A stretch of DNA of 64,000 nucleotides from Prevotellaceae bacterium HUN156 (GCA_900119285.1 FPIT01000011.1:53702-117701), one strand, 5' to 3'. Shown: positions 40,120 to 48,896, numbered from the stretch's first letter. The notes: generated by a model not told the origin, from the sequence alone. Program-made: numbers and translations.

Positions 40120-40536
40120 ATGACCACAGGTTCGCTCACTGTTCTGTTTGAAAATCCTTTTTGGATTGGACTGTTCGAGATAATCGATCAGAAGGGATTG
40201 CGTGCCTGTAAGGTAACATTTGGAGCAGAACCAACGGAAAAGGAGGTGATGGAGTATGTGGATAAGAATTGGAACCGACTACAATTCAGTCAGGCTGTTG
40301 AGGCTCCCTCAGAATCAGACAGAACGAAGGTCAATCCCAAACGACAACTTCGCGAGGCAAAGAAACAAATGCAATCGCAAGGCATCGGTACCAAATCGCA
40401 ACAGGCCTTGAAACTGCAACAAGAACAAAACAAGACAGAACGAAAGCAACGCTCAAAGGCTGAACGTGAGGCTGAAAAGCAACGCCAGTTCGACCTGCGC
40501 CAAGCCAAGAAGAAAGAAAAGCATAAAGGACATTAG
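40120..40536 (+). CDS. YjdF-like (DUF2992) protein
   Basis: The 138-residue protein begins MTTGSLTVLFENPFWIGLFE, the conserved start of the YjdF/DUF2992 family, and ends in a very basic, coiled-coil tail (KQLREAKKQMQSQG-like to KKKEKHKGH). In Firmicutes yjdF is often controlled by an azaaromatic-sensing riboswitch. Here no riboswitch-sized leader exists: the gene begins 16 bp after the esterase stop. ATG 40120 is used; GTG 40114 is in frame upstream. Function unknown, plausibly drug-related given the family's regulation. Confidence 0.82.
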   Translation: MTTGSLTVLFENPFWIGLFEIIDQKGLRACKVTFGAEPTEKEVMEYVDKNWNRLQFSQAVEAPSESDRTKVNPKRQLREAKKQMQSQGIGTKSQQALKLQQEQNKTERKQRSKAEREAEKQRQFDLRQAKKKEKHKGH

Positions 40537-40556
40537 TAAAAAGAGTAATCAGGAAT

Positions 40557-41276
40557 ATGAAAAAGATGATATTTTCAGTTATTGCCAGTGTTATGTTGGT
40601 GGCATCGTGTAGTAAAGAGCACATTGTGTACCAGTCTGGTGATCTTAGTGTGTGTGTAGAAGCAGGTGACGGATGGTTGCATGACTATCCGCTGTTCTTA
40701 GGTATCAAGAAAAAGAATCCGCCACAGGTGGCGATATGGGTGGAGGATACCGATGGACGATATGTCGGCACTCTCTATGCCTCGAAGAAGATTGCCACAC
40801 AGGGCTGGGCCAGTGCTGGCGGCAATCGCAGAAAGGAAGCTCTACCTTATTGGTGTCATCAGCGTGGTGTGGTATATGATGATGGACTATATTTGCCAAC
40901 TAAGTCACAACCGCTTGTGGATGGTATGACGGGAGCCACCCCCCGAGAAACTTTTGATGTGCGCTTGGTGAATAAAAAGGGACTTCGCCATTTTTATGTA
41001 ATGGTAGAAGTAAACCACTCTATAGACTTCAATGAGCGCTATTCCGAATATATAAAGGAGGGCGAACCCAATTATTCAGGAGGTTCTGAAGGTAGTGGTC
41101 AGCCAGCTCTTGTCTATAGGGCTGAAGTCAATTTGGATTCAGCCAAGACCAGATATGATGCTGTTCTGATAGGTCGTAGCAGTGCCGACGGAACAGACGG
41201 AAAGCTCTATGAAGACTTGTCTGGCATCACTTCTGCGCTCTCTATTGTTAAACAAATCACAGTCTGCGTAAAATGA
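40557..41276 (+). CDS. Lipoprotein with DUF2271-like features
   Basis: The 239-residue protein has a signal peptide with lipobox VASCS (Cys ~18). The motif PPQVAIWVEDTDGRYVGTLYASKK near residues 51-70 resembles DUF2271 periplasmic proteins found with PepSY/flavin systems. No catalytic residues are evident. It overlaps the next gene by 4 bp. Confidence 0.7.
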   Translation: MKKMIFSVIASVMLVASCSKEHIVYQSGDLSVCVEAGDGWLHDYPLFLGIKKKNPPQVAIWVEDTDGRYVGTLYASKKIATQGWASAGGNRRKEALPYWCHQRGVVYDDGLYLPTKSQPLVDGMTGATPRETFDVRLVNKKGLRHFYVMVEVNHSIDFNERYSEYIKEGEPNYSGGSEGSGQPALVYRAEVNLDSAKTRYDAVLIGRSSADGTDGKLYEDLSGITSALSIVKQITVCVK

Positions 41277-41800
41277 AACGAATCACCATATTATTATTGA
41301 TGAGCTGTCTGATGATGCAACTCCAAGCCCAGACTCTTCGAGAAAAAATCTCTATGCAAGCCCATCTTACGGCAGGAATTCCTTTGGCAGACTCTGACAT
41401 CAAGCCTCTGGCATTCCTGACTTCTGCAGAGTACCAACTACATCCTCGTTTCTCTGCTGGAATAGGGGCAGGATTATCAAAATATGAACATCTGATGCTT
41501 CCAGTCTTTGCTTCCTGCCATTGGCGCATCAGCCAGCCACATCGCTTTACACCTTTTATTGCATGTAACATTGGTCATGCTTTTGCACCCAAGAAGCATG
41601 TCAGCGGAGGTTTCTATTTGTCGCCCTCTGTTGGCGTAAGCTACAAGTTGAAAGAACATCATAACTTGTTGCTGGCTATTGGTTACGAACTTCAGGAATA
41701 CAGTCAACTTGTTACTTACGAGAACACGACCTTTCTTGCCCAATATGTTGAGAATGTCAGTAATCATGCTATCAATGCAAGCTTTGGTTTCACTTTCTGA
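41273..41800 (+). CDS. Small outer membrane beta-barrel protein
   Basis: The 175-residue protein has a signal peptide (ITILLLMSCLMMQLQA) and alternating amphipathic strands ending in NHAINASFGFTF, with a terminal Phe as in OmpA-like barrels (8 strands by length). It is translationally coupled to the lipoprotein (ATGA), suggesting that the two work together at the envelope. Confidence 0.75.
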   Translation: MKRITILLLMSCLMMQLQAQTLREKISMQAHLTAGIPLADSDIKPLAFLTSAEYQLHPRFSAGIGAGLSKYEHLMLPVFASCHWRISQPHRFTPFIACNIGHAFAPKKHVSGGFYLSPSVGVSYKLKEHHNLLLAIGYELQEYSQLVTYENTTFLAQYVENVSNHAINASFGFTF

Positions 41801-41801
41801 A

Positions 41802-41850
41802 GCAGATATTTGGATATAATTGCAACTATTTGTACATTTGCAACGTCTAA
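41802..41850 (+). promoter_or_regulatory. Shared promoter module, copy F (core only)
   Basis: GCAGATA, TTTG (41809-41812), TGCAACTATTTG and TACATTTG (41833-41840), then CAACGTC, follow the same order and 20-nt spacing as copies A-D, but the upstream CATTCGTCACA block is absent. It drives the gene at 41867. Confidence 0.65.
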
Positions 41851-41866
41851 CTATTAAAAATGCGAA

Positions 41867-42913
41867 ATGAAGAAGAAAGTAGTAATAGTATTTGCGACTA
41901 TTGCCTGCCTGATTGTGGTGGGAGTAGGTAGTTTGTTGTTTATGTTTCGTCATCAATATGCAGCAGCACAGAGTGTTAAGCAGGTGGGCGACAAAATGTA
42001 CACAATGACTTACGAGGGTGACTATGGACTTGAAGAATTCTTGGAACAGGGAGGCGCCACCTCTCCTAAAGATATTGCTGCTTTTGTTTGCAACCATCTG
42101 TTCTACGGATTGGTATCGCCAAATGCTACTTCTTCAGAGTTTGGATGCAGCTTCATCACGACTAAGGATAAAGATGGTAATGTGCTGACTGGTCGTAACT
42201 TCGATTGGCCCGACTGTAAATCTCCTATCGTTGTCGTCCACACGCATCCCGATAAAGGTTATGCTTCGGTGTCTACCTCTTGCATCTTCTTCCTTGGCTT
42301 TAGCAATGATTGGCAACCTAAGGAAATGTCAGACAAGATGTCTCTCATAGCTGCAATCTATGCACCACTCGACGGAATGAACGAGAAAGGACTGGTGATT
42401 GCCGACCTCGTGGCTGGCGACCATACGAAGACAGCCCAGCATACGGGACGCACGAATATCACCACCACATCGGCTATCCGTGTCTTGCTCGACAAAGCTG
42501 CTAATGTGAAAGAGGCACTGACGCTGCTGGAGTCTTTCGATATGCACTCCGACATAGACTATTCTCACCACTTGGCTATCAGTGATGCTACTGGTCGCAG
42601 TGTTGTAGTAGAGTGGGTGGATGATAAGATGTTGGTGGCAGAGTCACCGCTTTGCACAAACCATTATCTGGCAGAGAGCCGCCTGAAAGACTACTCCATC
42701 TATAGCGAGGATTCTCATCGTCGTTATGACAGTATGAAACAGATGAGGGATAGCCTGTCAACAATGAGCCCTAATGATGTTGTGGAGTCTATTCGCCGTG
42801 TGGCCTCTAAAGATATGACTCGCTGGTCGGTAGTGTTTGATAGTAAAACACTCACTGCTACCTATTATCAATATGCCGATTTCGGAAAAGCATACTCTAC
42901 AACGGTAAAATAA
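41867..42913 (+). CDS. Linear amide C-N hydrolase (choloylglycine hydrolase/penicillin acylase-like Ntn family)
   Basis: The 348-residue protein has one N-terminal membrane anchor/signal (VVIVFATIACLIVVGVGSLLFMF). The candidate nucleophile Cys lies in FGCSFITTKDKDGNVLTGRN, followed by the RNFDW motif of the choloylglycine hydrolase superfamily. Unlike classical members, Cys is internal (~residue 94), so maturation by cleavage would be needed or the mechanism differs. The family hydrolyses bile-salt amides, penicillin V, acyl-homoserine lactones and acylated peptides. It is monocistronic and followed by a strong terminator. Confidence 0.8.
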   Translation: MKKKVVIVFATIACLIVVGVGSLLFMFRHQYAAAQSVKQVGDKMYTMTYEGDYGLEEFLEQGGATSPKDIAAFVCNHLFYGLVSPNATSSEFGCSFITTKDKDGNVLTGRNFDWPDCKSPIVVVHTHPDKGYASVSTSCIFFLGFSNDWQPKEMSDKMSLIAAIYAPLDGMNEKGLVIADLVAGDHTKTAQHTGRTNITTTSAIRVLLDKAANVKEALTLLESFDMHSDIDYSHHLAISDATGRSVVVEWVDDKMLVAESPLCTNHYLAESRLKDYSIYSEDSHRRYDSMKQMRDSLSTMSPNDVVESIRRVASKDMTRWSVVFDSKTLTATYYQYADFGKAYSTTVK

Positions 42914-42925
42914 AGATGAATAAAA

Positions 42926-42966
42926 GATGCTCGCCATGTTTTCACAATAGGCGAGCATCTCTATTT
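42926..42966. terminator. Bidirectional terminator between the amidase and SDR genes
   Basis: GATGCTCGCC (42926-42935) pairs perfectly with GGCGAGCATC (42950-42959), followed by TCTATTTTTA; the minus-strand SDR gene ends just beyond. Confidence 0.88.
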
Positions 42967-43722
42967 TTACTTTCTGACAATCACGCTGCCACTTGCTTGG
43001 TGAGTAGCCAGAATGAGCACCTCTGCTATCTGGACATGCTCAGGAGCATTAGTTGCATATACTGCCACATCAGCAATATCATCGCCAGTAAGAGGCTTGA
43101 TGCCTTTATAGACATTGGCTGCACGCTCATTGTCTCCATGGAAGCGGATATTGCTGAAGTTAGTCTCTACGAGTCCTGGCTTCAGATTGGTTACACGGAT
43201 AGCAGTATTGGCAACATCAATGCGTAAACCATCCGACAGTGCCTTCACTGCAGCCTTTGTAGCACAATATACATTGCCTCCTGCATAAGCTGCATCGCCA
43301 GCAACAGAGCCCACATTGATAATATGTCCGCGATTGCGCTCCACCATACCAGGTACTACAAGTCTTGTCATTGTCAGCAAGCCTTTGATATTAGTATCAA
43401 TCATGGTTTCCCAATCGTCAAGATTGCCTTCGTATTCAGGTTCTAATCCAAGAGCCAGTCCAGCATTGTTCACCAATACATCAATCTCTTGCCATTCAGC
43501 AGGTAACATCTCGATATATTTAGCAGCCTTCTCATGCTCTCTTACGTCGAAGGTTAGCGTCAATACATCACAACCCTTTTCTGTCAGTTCTTTCTTGATG
43601 TCTGCCAGTCGGTTTTCGTTTCTTCCTGTAAGAATCAGTCTGTCACCGTTCTCTGCAAATTTCCTTGCACAAGCCAGTCCGATTCCGCTTGTTGCACCTG
43701 TTATCAATACTACTTTCTTCAT
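42967..43722 (-). CDS. Short-chain dehydrogenase/reductase (YdfG-like)
   Basis: The ~251-residue classical SDR has TGATSGIG (NADP loop), NNAG (residues ~86-89), catalytic Ser in VGSVAGDAAYAGGNVYCATK and the YxxxK pair Tyr-Lys in it. Closest type is YdfG (3-hydroxy acid/malonic semialdehyde reductase). ATG 43722 gives the canonical MKKVVLITG start. It faces the opposite way from the island genes and probably belongs to the core genome. Confidence 0.88.
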   Translation of the reverse strand: MKKVVLITGATSGIGLACARKFAENGDRLILTGRNENRLADIKKELTEKGCDVLTLTFDVREHEKAAKYIEMLPAEWQEIDVLVNNAGLALGLEPEYEGNLDDWETMIDTNIKGLLTMTRLVVPGMVERNRGHIINVGSVAGDAAYAGGNVYCATKAAVKALSDGLRIDVANTAIRVTNLKPGLVETNFSNIRFHGDNERAANVYKGIKPLTGDDIADVAVYATNAPEHVQIAEVLILATHQASGSVIVRK

Positions 43723-43808
43723 TGTCGTATCTATTTTTCTTATCATTCACTTTTCATCCGCAAAGTTACATCTTTTCCTGCATATATCTACTATAATGCC
43801 TTTACATT

Positions 43809-43840
43809 TTTGGATAAAAGAAAAATAATATATACTTTTG
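43809..43840 (+). promoter_or_regulatory. Promoter of the CatA-like gene
   Basis: TTTG (43809-43812) and TACTTTTG (43833-43840) are 20 nt apart; the gene also has a TAGGAGAAC ribosome-binding-like sequence directly before the ATG. Confidence 0.72.
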
Positions 43841-43859
43841 CACCGTTAAATAGGAGAAC

Positions 43860-44477
43860 ATGAAAAAGGAAATCAATCCCCAAGAGACAAGTAGAGCTGA
43901 AGCATTCAGTATGTGGATGTCATCGCCGCAACCGATGGTGACATTGACGAAGACATTTGATGTCAGTCGTCTGGTGAAAGTATGCAGACGAACAGACATG
44001 AAATTTACGTCGCTGATGTGCTGGTGCATAGCCAAGGCTGCTAGCAATATTGAGGAGTTCTATCTGCTGCCTGAAAATGGAAAGTTGTTCCAATTTGACA
44101 GGTTGGCTGTTAATATTGTCGTACAGAACATTAAGGGTGGTATCAGTTTGTGCGATGTTCCATACTCTGATGATATGAAGCAGTTTAATGCCGACTACCT
44201 TGAGCTAACCTGTCAAGCTGCGAAGACCTGTCAAAGCTCTGCACTGGAGGATTATATGATTATTGGTACCTCTGCATTACCCCAGACGGAATTGGATGCT
44301 ATCGTCAATCAGTATTCAGGTCGATATAACAATCCATTCTTGGCATGGGGTAGGTATCGAAAGGGATGGTTTAAGACCACGTTGCCCATCTCTTTCCAGT
44401 TTCATCATGCTCAGATGGATGGTGGGCATGCAGTCCGTTTCTTAGAAAGGTTACAGCAAGAAATCAATAATCTGTAA
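43860..44477 (+). CDS. Chloramphenicol acetyltransferase-like protein (CatA family)
   Basis: The 205-residue protein has the catalytic motif FHHAQMDGGHAVRF (HHxxxDG, His as general base) near the C-terminus. The N-terminal part (SPQPMVTLTKTFDVSRL) is like type A CATs. It is slightly shorter than classical CATs (~215) and lacks several residues I would expect around the chloramphenicol pocket, so it may be a CatA-like housekeeping acetyltransferase rather than a resistance enzyme. Own promoter and terminator. Confidence 0.8.
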   Translation: MKKEINPQETSRAEAFSMWMSSPQPMVTLTKTFDVSRLVKVCRRTDMKFTSLMCWCIAKAASNIEEFYLLPENGKLFQFDRLAVNIVVQNIKGGISLCDVPYSDDMKQFNADYLELTCQAAKTCQSSALEDYMIIGTSALPQTELDAIVNQYSGRYNNPFLAWGRYRKGWFKTTLPISFQFHHAQMDGGHAVRFLERLQQEINNL

Positions 44478-44485
44478 AAACAAGA

Positions 44486-44515
44486 AAGACAGCCTTATCA
44501 GCTGTCTTCTTTTAT
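44486..44515 (+). terminator. Terminator after the CatA-like gene
   Basis: AAGACAGC (44486-44493) and GCTGTCTT (44501-44508) pair perfectly with a 7-nt loop, followed by CTTTTATTC. Confidence 0.85.
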
Positions 44516-44518
44516 TCT

Positions 44519-44594
44519 TGGTCGGGATGAGGCGACTCGAACGCCCGACCCCTACGTCCCGAACGTAGTGCGCTACCAACTGCGCTACATCCCG
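44519..44594 (-). tRNA. tRNA-Pro (anticodon CGG), CCA encoded
   Basis: On the minus strand the acceptor arms CGGGATG and CATCCCG pair. The D-arm GCGC-AGTTGGTA-GCGC, the anticodon stem CTACG/CGTAG with loop TTCGGGA (anticodon CGG, reading CCG), and the T-arm GGGCG-TTCGAGT-CGCCT are all visible. Discriminator A is followed by a genomic CCA at 44519-44521. Confidence 0.95.
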
Positions 44595-44700
44595 ATTGCA
44601 AGTGATTTCCGAAAAATCGCTTGCAAAGGTAGTGTAAATTTTTGAATTACGTGCATCTTTATAGGAAAAAATGCTGTCGCATTCAAAATGAATAGCGCCT

Positions 44701-45726
44701 CTATAGCAGGCGTTCCAGTTCGTCAATCTCTTCCTTTGTAGTAGCCCAACTGGTGACGAAGCGACAGATGGTATGATACTTGTCTGCTTGTCCGAAATGG
44801 GTGAACTGGATATGTTGCGACAAGCGGTCTACCTGCTCTTGATTGAGGAGAACAAACTGCTGGTTGGTAGGCGAGTCGATATAGAACTGATAGCCCTTAT
44901 CCTTGAACAGTTGTTTCATGCGCATCGCCATATCAATTGCATGGCGAGAGAGCTTGAAGTAGAGGTTGTCAGTGAACAAAGCCTCAAACTGCAAACCAAT
45001 CAGTGCGCCCTTGGCGATAACGGCTCCATGCTGCTTCTGAATAGAGAAGAAATGCTTATGGGCCTGACGATTGGTGAATACTACGGCCTCACCGCAGAGT
45101 GCGCCAATCTTTGTTCCACCAATATAGAATACATCGCAGTGGCGAGCCAGATAGGGCAGGGTGATGTCACTGCCATCTGCCATCAGTCCGTAGCCCAGTC
45201 GTGCTCCGTCAATATATAGTGGCAGGTTGTAGCGCTTACAGGTGTTATAGATGTCGTCGAGTTCCTGAGCGGTATACAGCGTTCCAAACTCTGTGGGGAA
45301 GGTGATATATACCAATCCTGGATGTACGGCATGGTCGCGATTGCCATCATGCATGAAGTCGTCCATATACTTATCCAGCACCTTGGCCTCCATCTTACCA
45401 TCCGTATCAGGGATGGTGATAATCTTATGCTCTGTAAACTCTACAGCACCAGCCTCGTGAACATTGATATGTCCTGATCCCACACAGATAACGCCCTCAT
45501 ATTGATAGAGCATTGAGTCGATGGTGGTGGCATTGGTTTGTGTACCACCAGTCAGGAAGAATATCTGTGCATCAGGCATGCCACAGGCTTCACGGATGCG
45601 ATTCTTTGCTCTGTCAGAGAATTCGTCGAATCCGTAGGGCGTAGGCTTGCTACCATTATATTTAATAAGGTTGTCAAGCACCTGTGGATGTGCCCCATTG
45701 TTATAGTCACATTCAAATGATATCAT
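44701..45726 (-). CDS. Low-specificity L-threonine aldolase
   Basis: The 341-residue PLP enzyme has GGTQTNATTIDSML at the substrate/PLP pocket, HEAGAVEFTEHK, the YIDGARLGYGL motif (Asp and Arg contacting PLP) and the Schiff-base Lys in FYIGGTKIGALCGEA. It cleaves L-threonine/allo-threonine to glycine and acetaldehyde. No signal peptide. It follows argF' by 50 bp on the same strand. Confidence 0.92.
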   Translation of the reverse strand: MISFECDYNNGAHPQVLDNLIKYNGSKPTPYGFDEFSDRAKNRIREACGMPDAQIFFLTGGTQTNATTIDSMLYQYEGVICVGSGHINVHEAGAVEFTEHKIITIPDTDGKMEAKVLDKYMDDFMHDGNRDHAVHPGLVYITFPTEFGTLYTAQELDDIYNTCKRYNLPLYIDGARLGYGLMADGSDITLPYLARHCDVFYIGGTKIGALCGEAVVFTNRQAHKHFFSIQKQHGAVIAKGALIGLQFEALFTDNLYFKLSRHAIDMAMRMKQLFKDKGYQFYIDSPTNQQFVLLNQEQVDRLSQHIQFTHFGQADKYHTICRFVTSWATTKEEIDELERLL

Positions 45727-45775
45727 AGTATTGTCTTTAATGTTTTTCCTTTTATATTGTCTTGCCTTTGTCTCT

Positions 45776-46744
45776 TTACAAGGCCTCCAGCATGCGCTTA
45801 ATCACTACTGAGCAGCTGATTTCACGATTGGCTGCCTCAGGAATAACGATGCTGTTCTTTGATTCTATTACATCATCAGTTACGATGAGTCCACGACGTA
45901 CGGGCAGACAGTGCATGAACTTCGCATCGTTGGTCCATGACATATGTTCGGTATCTACTGTCCACGACATATCCTTACAAGTAATCTTTCCGTAGTCGGC
46001 AGGATTAGTAACACCTGGGTTCGACCAGTTCTTGGCATAGATGAAATCAGCACCTTCGAAAGCCTTCTTCTGGTCGTACTCTACACGCGCATTACCTACA
46101 AACTTAGGATCTAGCTCGTAGCCCTTTGGATGAGTAACCACAAAGTCTACATCGGCAGCATTCATCCACTCTGCAAAACTGTTGGGTACAGCTTGTGGCA
46201 AAGCACGGCAGTGGGGAGCCCAAGTTAATACGACTTTAGGTCGTTGTTGAGCGTTTTTCCAATACTCTTTGATAGTGATCAGGTCAGCGAAAGCCTGCAG
46301 AGGGTGTACGGTAGCTGTCTCCATTGCAAATACGGGCTTGCCACTATATTTGATAAACTGCTGCAATACCGTCTCGGCATAGTCGTATTCACGATCTGAA
46401 AGACCAGCGAATGAGCGTACACCAATCATATCGCAGTAGCATCCCATCACAGGGATAGCCTCCAATAGATGTTCGCTCTTGTCACCATCCATAATGACAC
46501 CACGCTCTGTCTCTAGTTTCCAAGCACCAGCATTCACGTCGAGTACAATCACATTCATGCCGAGGTTCATTGCAGCCTTCTGGGTAGACAAACGGGTGCG
46601 CAGACTATTATTGAAGAATATCATCATCAAGGTCTTGTTCTTGCCCAGATGTTGATACTTGAAACGGTCGTTCTTTATCTCAAAGGCCTCTGCCATCGCT
46701 TTCTCCAGCGGGCCAATATCTTGTACATTTATAAATGATTTCAT
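45776..46744 (-). CDS. argF': N-succinylornithine carbamoyltransferase (ArgF')
   Basis: The ~322-residue transcarbamylase has FFNNSLRTRLSTQKA (carbamoyl-phosphate site), TWAPHCRALPQAVPNSF and FMHCLPVRRGL (His-Cys-Leu-Pro loop). It resembles the Bacteroides fragilis succinylornithine enzyme more than ordinary OTCases. Residue 90 in RGVIMDGDKSEHLL is Ser; in N-acetylornithine enzymes the equivalent is Glu, in B. fragilis Pro, as I recall. So succinylornithine is the expected substrate. Start ATG 46744. In an operon after proB-proA. Confidence 0.9.
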   Translation of the reverse strand: MKSFINVQDIGPLEKAMAEAFEIKNDRFKYQHLGKNKTLMMIFFNNSLRTRLSTQKAAMNLGMNVIVLDVNAGAWKLETERGVIMDGDKSEHLLEAIPVMGCYCDMIGVRSFAGLSDREYDYAETVLQQFIKYSGKPVFAMETATVHPLQAFADLITIKEYWKNAQQRPKVVLTWAPHCRALPQAVPNSFAEWMNAADVDFVVTHPKGYELDPKFVGNARVEYDQKKAFEGADFIYAKNWSNPGVTNPADYGKITCKDMSWTVDTEHMSWTNDAKFMHCLPVRRGLIVTDDVIESKNSIVIPEAANREISCSVVIKRMLEAL

Positions 46745-46765
46745 AATTCTCAATTTTTCATTTTT

Positions 46766-46793
46766 CAACTGTCAACTGTCAACTGTCAACTGT
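46766..46793. repeat. Tandem 7-bp repeat (CAACTGT)4
   Basis: Four perfect CAACTGT units lie in the 53-bp gap between proA and argF'. Their number could vary by slippage, changing the distance between the two coupled genes. Confidence 0.85.
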
Positions 46794-46797
46794 CAAA

Positions 46798-48045
46798 CTA
46801 AGCTCTCACTTGTCCTTCGCCCTCAATAATCCACTTATAGGTAGTAATCTCTTCGAGTGCCATTGGTCCGCGAGGTCCCAACTTCTGGGTTGAGATACCA
46901 ATCTCTGCACCAAGACCAAACTGGGCACCATCAGTAAACGATGTAGGTGCATTCCAATAAACACAGGCTGCATCTACAGCTTGCTGGAACTGGCGGGCCG
47001 CCTTTTCGTTCTGTGTGATGATAGCCTCGCTATGACCAGAGCCAAAACGGTCGATATGGTCTAAAGCCTCTTCGAGTGATGAGACAGTGCGAATGGCCAT
47101 CTTGTAATCCATAAATTCTGTGCCGTAGCTCTCTTCCGTAACAGGTTGTAGCAGGATTGGGGGATAGTGTCCCTCCAATAGTTGATAGGCTGGACCGTCA
47201 ACATAGAGTGTTACCTTGTGGTCGAGCAAAGGCTTTACCAATGCGGCAAGGTCGCCCAAACGACTCTCATGAACAAGCAGGCAGTCGAGTGCGTTGCATA
47301 CACTGACGCGACGTGTCTTGGCATTGTTGATGATGGCCTTACCCATCTCAACATCACCGTCCTTATCAAAATAGGTATTCACCACACCAGCACCCGTCTC
47401 GATAACGGGAATGCGGGCGGTGTCGCGTACGAAGTCAATCAATCGGCGACCACCACGAGGTATGCAGAGGTCTACATAGCCTACGGCATTAAGCATTTCG
47501 GCAGTAGCTTCATGAGTGGCAGGAAGTAGCGTTACTACATCAGGATTGACACCATATTGTTTTAATACTTCATGAATCACCTGTACGGCAGCCTGATTAG
47601 AGAGGTCGGCATCGCTACCGCCTTTCAGTACACAAGCATTACCACTCTTGAAACAGAGTGAGAAGACATCAAAGGTGACGTTAGGACGAGCCTCGTAAAT
47701 CATACCGATGACACCAAAGGGTACCGATACACGATGCAGACGCAGACCATTGGGTAGCGTCTTCTCTTTGGTAACATGCCCTAAAGGAGAAGGGAGTGAG
47801 GCTACATTGCGCATATCGCCAGCAATGTCGTCTAGGCGTTTGCCAGTCAGTTGCAGGCGATCGTAGAGTGGATTCTTGACATCCATCTTAGCTAAGTCTT
47901 TCTCATTGGCTGCAAGGATGCGCTCTTTATTGCTAATGATGGCATCAGCAACAGCGTTGAGAATCTCGTTGCGTTGCTGGTCGGTCAGCAATACCAAAGT
48001 TTTGCTGGCGCGTTTTACTCGTTCAAAGGTTTCTTTCAATTGCAT
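46798..48045 (-). CDS. proA: Glutamate-5-semialdehyde (gamma-glutamyl phosphate) reductase
   Basis: The 415-residue aldehyde-dehydrogenase fold has [21 protein letters not shown] with the catalytic Cys in the [11 protein letters not shown] segment, and [19 protein letters not shown] at the C-terminus, the ProA signature. It reduces gamma-glutamyl phosphate with NADPH in proline synthesis. It overlaps proB by 10 bp. Confidence 0.95.
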   Translation of the reverse strand: MQLKETFERVKRASKTLVLLTDQQRNEILNAVADAIISNKERILAANEKDLAKMDVKNPLYDRLQLTGKRLDDIAGDMRNVASLPSPLGHVTKEKTLPNGLRLHRVSVPFGVIGMIYEARPNVTFDVFSLCFKSGNACVLKGGSDADLSNQAAVQVIHEVLKQYGVNPDVVTLLPATHEATAEMLNAVGYVDLCIPRGGRRLIDFVRDTARIPVIETGAGVVNTYFDKDGDVEMGKAIINNAKTRRVSVCNALDCLLVHESRLGDLAALVKPLLDHKVTLYVDGPAYQLLEGHYPPILLQPVTEESYGTEFMDYKMAIRTVSSLEEALDHIDRFGSGHSEAIITQNEKAARQFQQAVDAACVYWNAPTSFTDGAQFGLGAEIGISTQKLGPRGPMALEEITTYKWIIEGEGQVRA

Positions 48046-48809
48046 GGAATAAACTCAGTGTGAGGTGTATAGTCTTTGTGTTCTATGAGATCAATCAGGA
48101 TGTTCTCTCGCTCACCATTGGCAATGATGACGCGGATACCCTGTGATTGTACTTTAGATGCTGTAGTGTATTTGGAGTGCATGCCGCCACGTCCAAACGC
48201 ACTCTTCTCGGCTTTGATGTATTGTGACAAGTCTTTGCCAGGTGCTACGGAGCGGATAATCTCTGAAGAAGGGTCGTCAGGATGACCTGTATAGATGCCA
48301 TCAATATTGCTGAGCAGTACGAGTGTGTCGGCTTCCATCATCTGAGCAATGAGACCTGAAAGTTCATCATTATCGGTGAACATCAGCTCAGTAACGGATA
48401 CTGTATCGTTTTCGTTGACAATAGGCAATACGTCGTTCTCGAGCATAACGGTCATACAAGCTCGTTGGTTCTCATATTGTTCACCAGGTTGGAAGTTCTC
48501 CTTCATGGTCAGTACCTGTCCGATGTGGATATTGAATTCACGGAACAGGTCATAGTACAAACCAATCAGCTTACCTTGTCCGACAGCAGAGTACAACTGA
48601 CGCTGTTCTACGCTGTCAAGGTCGTGGGTGACTTTGAGCTCGCCGCGGCCACTGGCCATAGCACCACTGGATACGAGAATAATCTCATAGCCATGAGCTC
48701 TTAGCCAAGCTATCTGGTCAACGAGTGCTGACATGCGTGTCACGTCTAGCTTTCCATCTGCTCGTGTCAGTACGTTGGAACCTACCTTGATGACAATTCT
48801 CTTCTTCAT
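48036..48809 (-). CDS. proB: Glutamate 5-kinase, short form without PUA domain
   Basis: The ~257-residue protein [20 protein letters not shown] contains the amino-acid-kinase domain ([41 protein letters not shown]) and stops where the PUA domain of E. coli ProB would begin. It phosphorylates glutamate, first step of proline synthesis, and is usually feedback-inhibited by proline. ATG 48809 is used, because the longer frame reads into the promoter. Confidence 0.93.
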   Translation of the reverse strand: MKKRIVIKVGSNVLTRADGKLDVTRMSALVDQIAWLRAHGYEIILVSSGAMASGRGELKVTHDLDSVEQRQLYSAVGQGKLIGLYYDLFREFNIHIGQVLTMKENFQPGEQYENQRACMTVMLENDVLPIVNENDTVSVTELMFTDNDELSGLIAQMMEADTLVLLSNIDGIYTGHPDDPSSEIIRSVAPGKDLSQYIKAEKSAFGRGGMHSKYTTASKVQSQGIRVIIANGERENILIDLIEHKDYTPHTEFIPCN

Positions 48810-48865
48810 GATTCTCTTCTTTCTCCAATAAAATACATTAACTGCTGCAAAAGTACGAAAAATAA

Positions 48866-48896
48866 TTTGTAAATTCATAGGTTTGTTGTATTTTTG
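48866..48896 (+). promoter_or_regulatory. Promoter of the TPR/AraC-type regulator gene
   Basis: TTTG (48866-48869) and TATTTTTG (48889-48896) are spaced 19 nt in the divergent region with proB. Confidence 0.65.

Noticed and set aside
40100..40120. yjdF riboswitch
   Set aside because: Only 16 bp lie between the upstream stop codon and the gene, far too short.
22606..42913. Chromosomal integron with attC sites
   Set aside because: Gene content is cassette-like, but the repeated module lies at promoters, lacks the GTTRRRY/RYYYAAC core pairs, and no integrase is present.
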